NCBI GenBank assembly: GCA_025054835.1
Contig: JANWZQ010000056.1
Span: forward strand, 1-64,000
Direction: 5' to 3'
DNA length: 64,000 nt
DNA from: Chthonomonadaceae bacterium
Lineage (GTDB): Bacteria; Armatimonadota; Chthonomonadetes; Chthonomonadales; Chthonomonadaceae
The first letter of the stretch is position 1. Every line of letters begins with the position of its first letter. Positions 63,258-64,000 of this stretch are shown here, piece after piece. Under the pieces are notes generated by a model. That model ran no database searches. It was not told the DNA's origin and saw only the letters and a program-made list of their open reading frames with translations. The position numbers were made by a program, and so were the translations under genes.

Positions 63258-64000
63258 GCGCTGACTCCTGTCTCCAGCAGACGCAGTGTGGTGCTGCGAG
63301 AGCTACCCTGCGCGCCTCCCTCGCGGTCCGGGGCGTAGACGATCCAGCGGCGATCGGGCGACCAGTCACAATCGGCACTGTCGAGCGCGCCAAGCGTGCG
63401 CATCTGCCCTGTATCCCGTACGACTGCTACCACAGTAAAGCGTGTGCCATCGCCGAGGAGTGCCCCGATCCGGTTGTTATCGATCCAGACCGGCGCCAGG
63501 TAGCCCCGACTCTCCGCAGGCCGTACGCAACGTGCCTGACCGGTTGTCAGATCCAGTGTCCAGAGATCGTATCGGCGGTAGTTCATGGCATCGGGCGTCA
63601 GGGTGAACGCCAGGTACCGCCCATCCGGGGACAGAGCCAGATGCCCGGTGCGCGGGGCAACAGGGTGCATGGGCGACGATCCGGGACCCGGAGACTGCGT
63701 CAGGACGACCGGCCCGGTGTCCGGGTCCCGTGGCCGATCGCCGCGCCGCTCCAGAAGACGTGCGTGGTCGAACGCGCGTATGCGCCAGAGGGTTCCGGTG
63801 TCCTCGCCTGAGGGGTGACCCGGGTAGATCCGGCGGAGGGTCTCGGTGCGGGGCGAGACCGGTGTGCGCTGGATGGCACGGCGGTAAACCAGCATGGGCG
63901 CGCTGGTGCGGCGCCGGTTCCAGTGCCAGACGGGCCAATCGCTGTCCTCATAGGTATCGAATCGCGGAGAGACTTCCTCGGCTCGCTGGGCGTGGAGCGC
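63251..64000 (-). CDS. Beta-propeller (TolB/WD40-like) protein, 5'-truncated by window edge
   Basis: The minus-strand frame is open to the last base of the window, so the ATG at 63895 is probably internal and the N-terminal part is missing. The visible 249 residues contain propeller-like blades: LALSPDGRYLAFTLTPDAM, DLWTLDLTTGQARCVR and DCDWSPDRRWIVYAPDREGG. No catalytic domain is visible. The gene overlaps the M61 peptidase, indicating coupling. Confidence 0.75.
   Translation of the reverse strand, partial: ALHAQRAEEVSPRFDTYEDSDWPVWHWNRRRTSAPMLVYRRAIQRTPVSPRTETLRRIYPGHPSGEDTGTLWRIRAFDHARLLERRGDRPRDPDTGPVVLTQSPGPGSSPMHPVAPRTGHLALSPDGRYLAFTLTPDAMNYRRYDLWTLDLTTGQARCVRPAESRGYLAPVWIDNNRIGALLGDGTRFTVVAVVRDTGQMRTLGALDSADCDWSPDRRWIVYAPDREGGAQGSSRSTTLRLLETGVSAW

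Noticed and set aside
1-64000. CRISPR arrays, transposases, integrases, toxin-antitoxin or restriction systems
   Set aside because: No regularly spaced direct repeats of CRISPR size, no terminal inverted repeats with a transposase frame, and no such protein families were seen.

Overview
The window is one stretch of a GC-rich bacterial chromosome. It has dense, mostly operonic protein genes, one tRNA, and no insertion sequence, phage gene, CRISPR array or rRNA that I can see. Both ends cut through genes. A diderm cell is implied by the TolC-type outer-membrane protein, HlyD-type adaptor, several lipoprotein signals and a Tat signal. Two DUF1559 prepilin-like proteins, dockerin-like tails on secreted beta-propeller and LamG proteins, a copper-amine-oxidase-N-like domain and a hopanoid operon together suggest an Armatimonadota-like organism. 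That is an inference from gene families; no rRNA is present to confirm it.

Layout, left to right. 1-5.4 kb (+): the end of a GH10 xylanase, two GspF-type secretion/pilus platform proteins and a translationally coupled membrane J-domain/TPR protein. 5.4-7.9 kb (-): gpsA and trmFO. 8.1-9.4 kb (+): a GT4 glycosyltransferase. 9.4-18.1 kb (-): a hopanoid operon read shc, hpnH, hpnA, ispH, hpnG and continuing by ATGA overlaps into tolC-like and hlyD-like genes. 18.35-24.15 kb (-): a TPR protein, folP, queE and a one-piece SEDS glycosyltransferase/class B penicillin-binding protein fusion. 24.3-27.5 kb: small secreted proteins, tRNA-Thr(UGU) and an FKBP lipoprotein. 27.5-30.1 kb (-): a MoxR AAA+/VWA pair resembling RavA/ViaA. 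30.4-38.2 kb: an NHL-dockerin protein, amidase, Tat-exported intradiol dioxygenase, VOC protein, several secreted proteins of unknown function and a beta-carbonic anhydrase. 38.2-40.9 kb (-): full-length MazG with a YabN-like methylase domain, and a PrsA/SurA-like lipoprotein. 41-46 kb (-): flhG, glgA, a two-TM protein, fliA and two small proteins. 46.8-52.7 kb (-): a LamG-dockerin protein, a YVTN/phosphoesterase and two DUF1559 prepilins. 52.9-56.5 kb (-): a Clp1/Grc3-like P-loop kinase, a DUF2993 lipoprotein and an alpha/alpha-barrel protein. 56.7-60 kb (+): polysaccharide deacetylase, DUF4015 glycosidase-like lipoprotein and a sugar isomerase/epimerase. 60.1-64 kb (-): an Sm-like small protein, a DegT aminotransferase, an M61 peptidase and a truncated beta-propeller gene.

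The most notable regulatory signal is upstream of the tandem prepilin and phosphoesterase genes. Four TTAA-type hexamers are repeated at exactly 11-bp intervals, and the last ends 10 bp before a perfect TATAAT (52779-52833, minus strand). This is the geometry of a Pho box and implies that these extracellular proteins form a phosphate-starvation operon. Other leading observations are the hopanoid operon coupled to a TolC/HlyD pair with no inner-membrane pump, the SEDS-PBP fusion, the glycogen synthase placed between flhG and fliA, the bacterial Clp1-like kinase coupled to a DUF2993 lipoprotein, and several long, perfect GC-rich hairpins without U-tracts just after stop codons.
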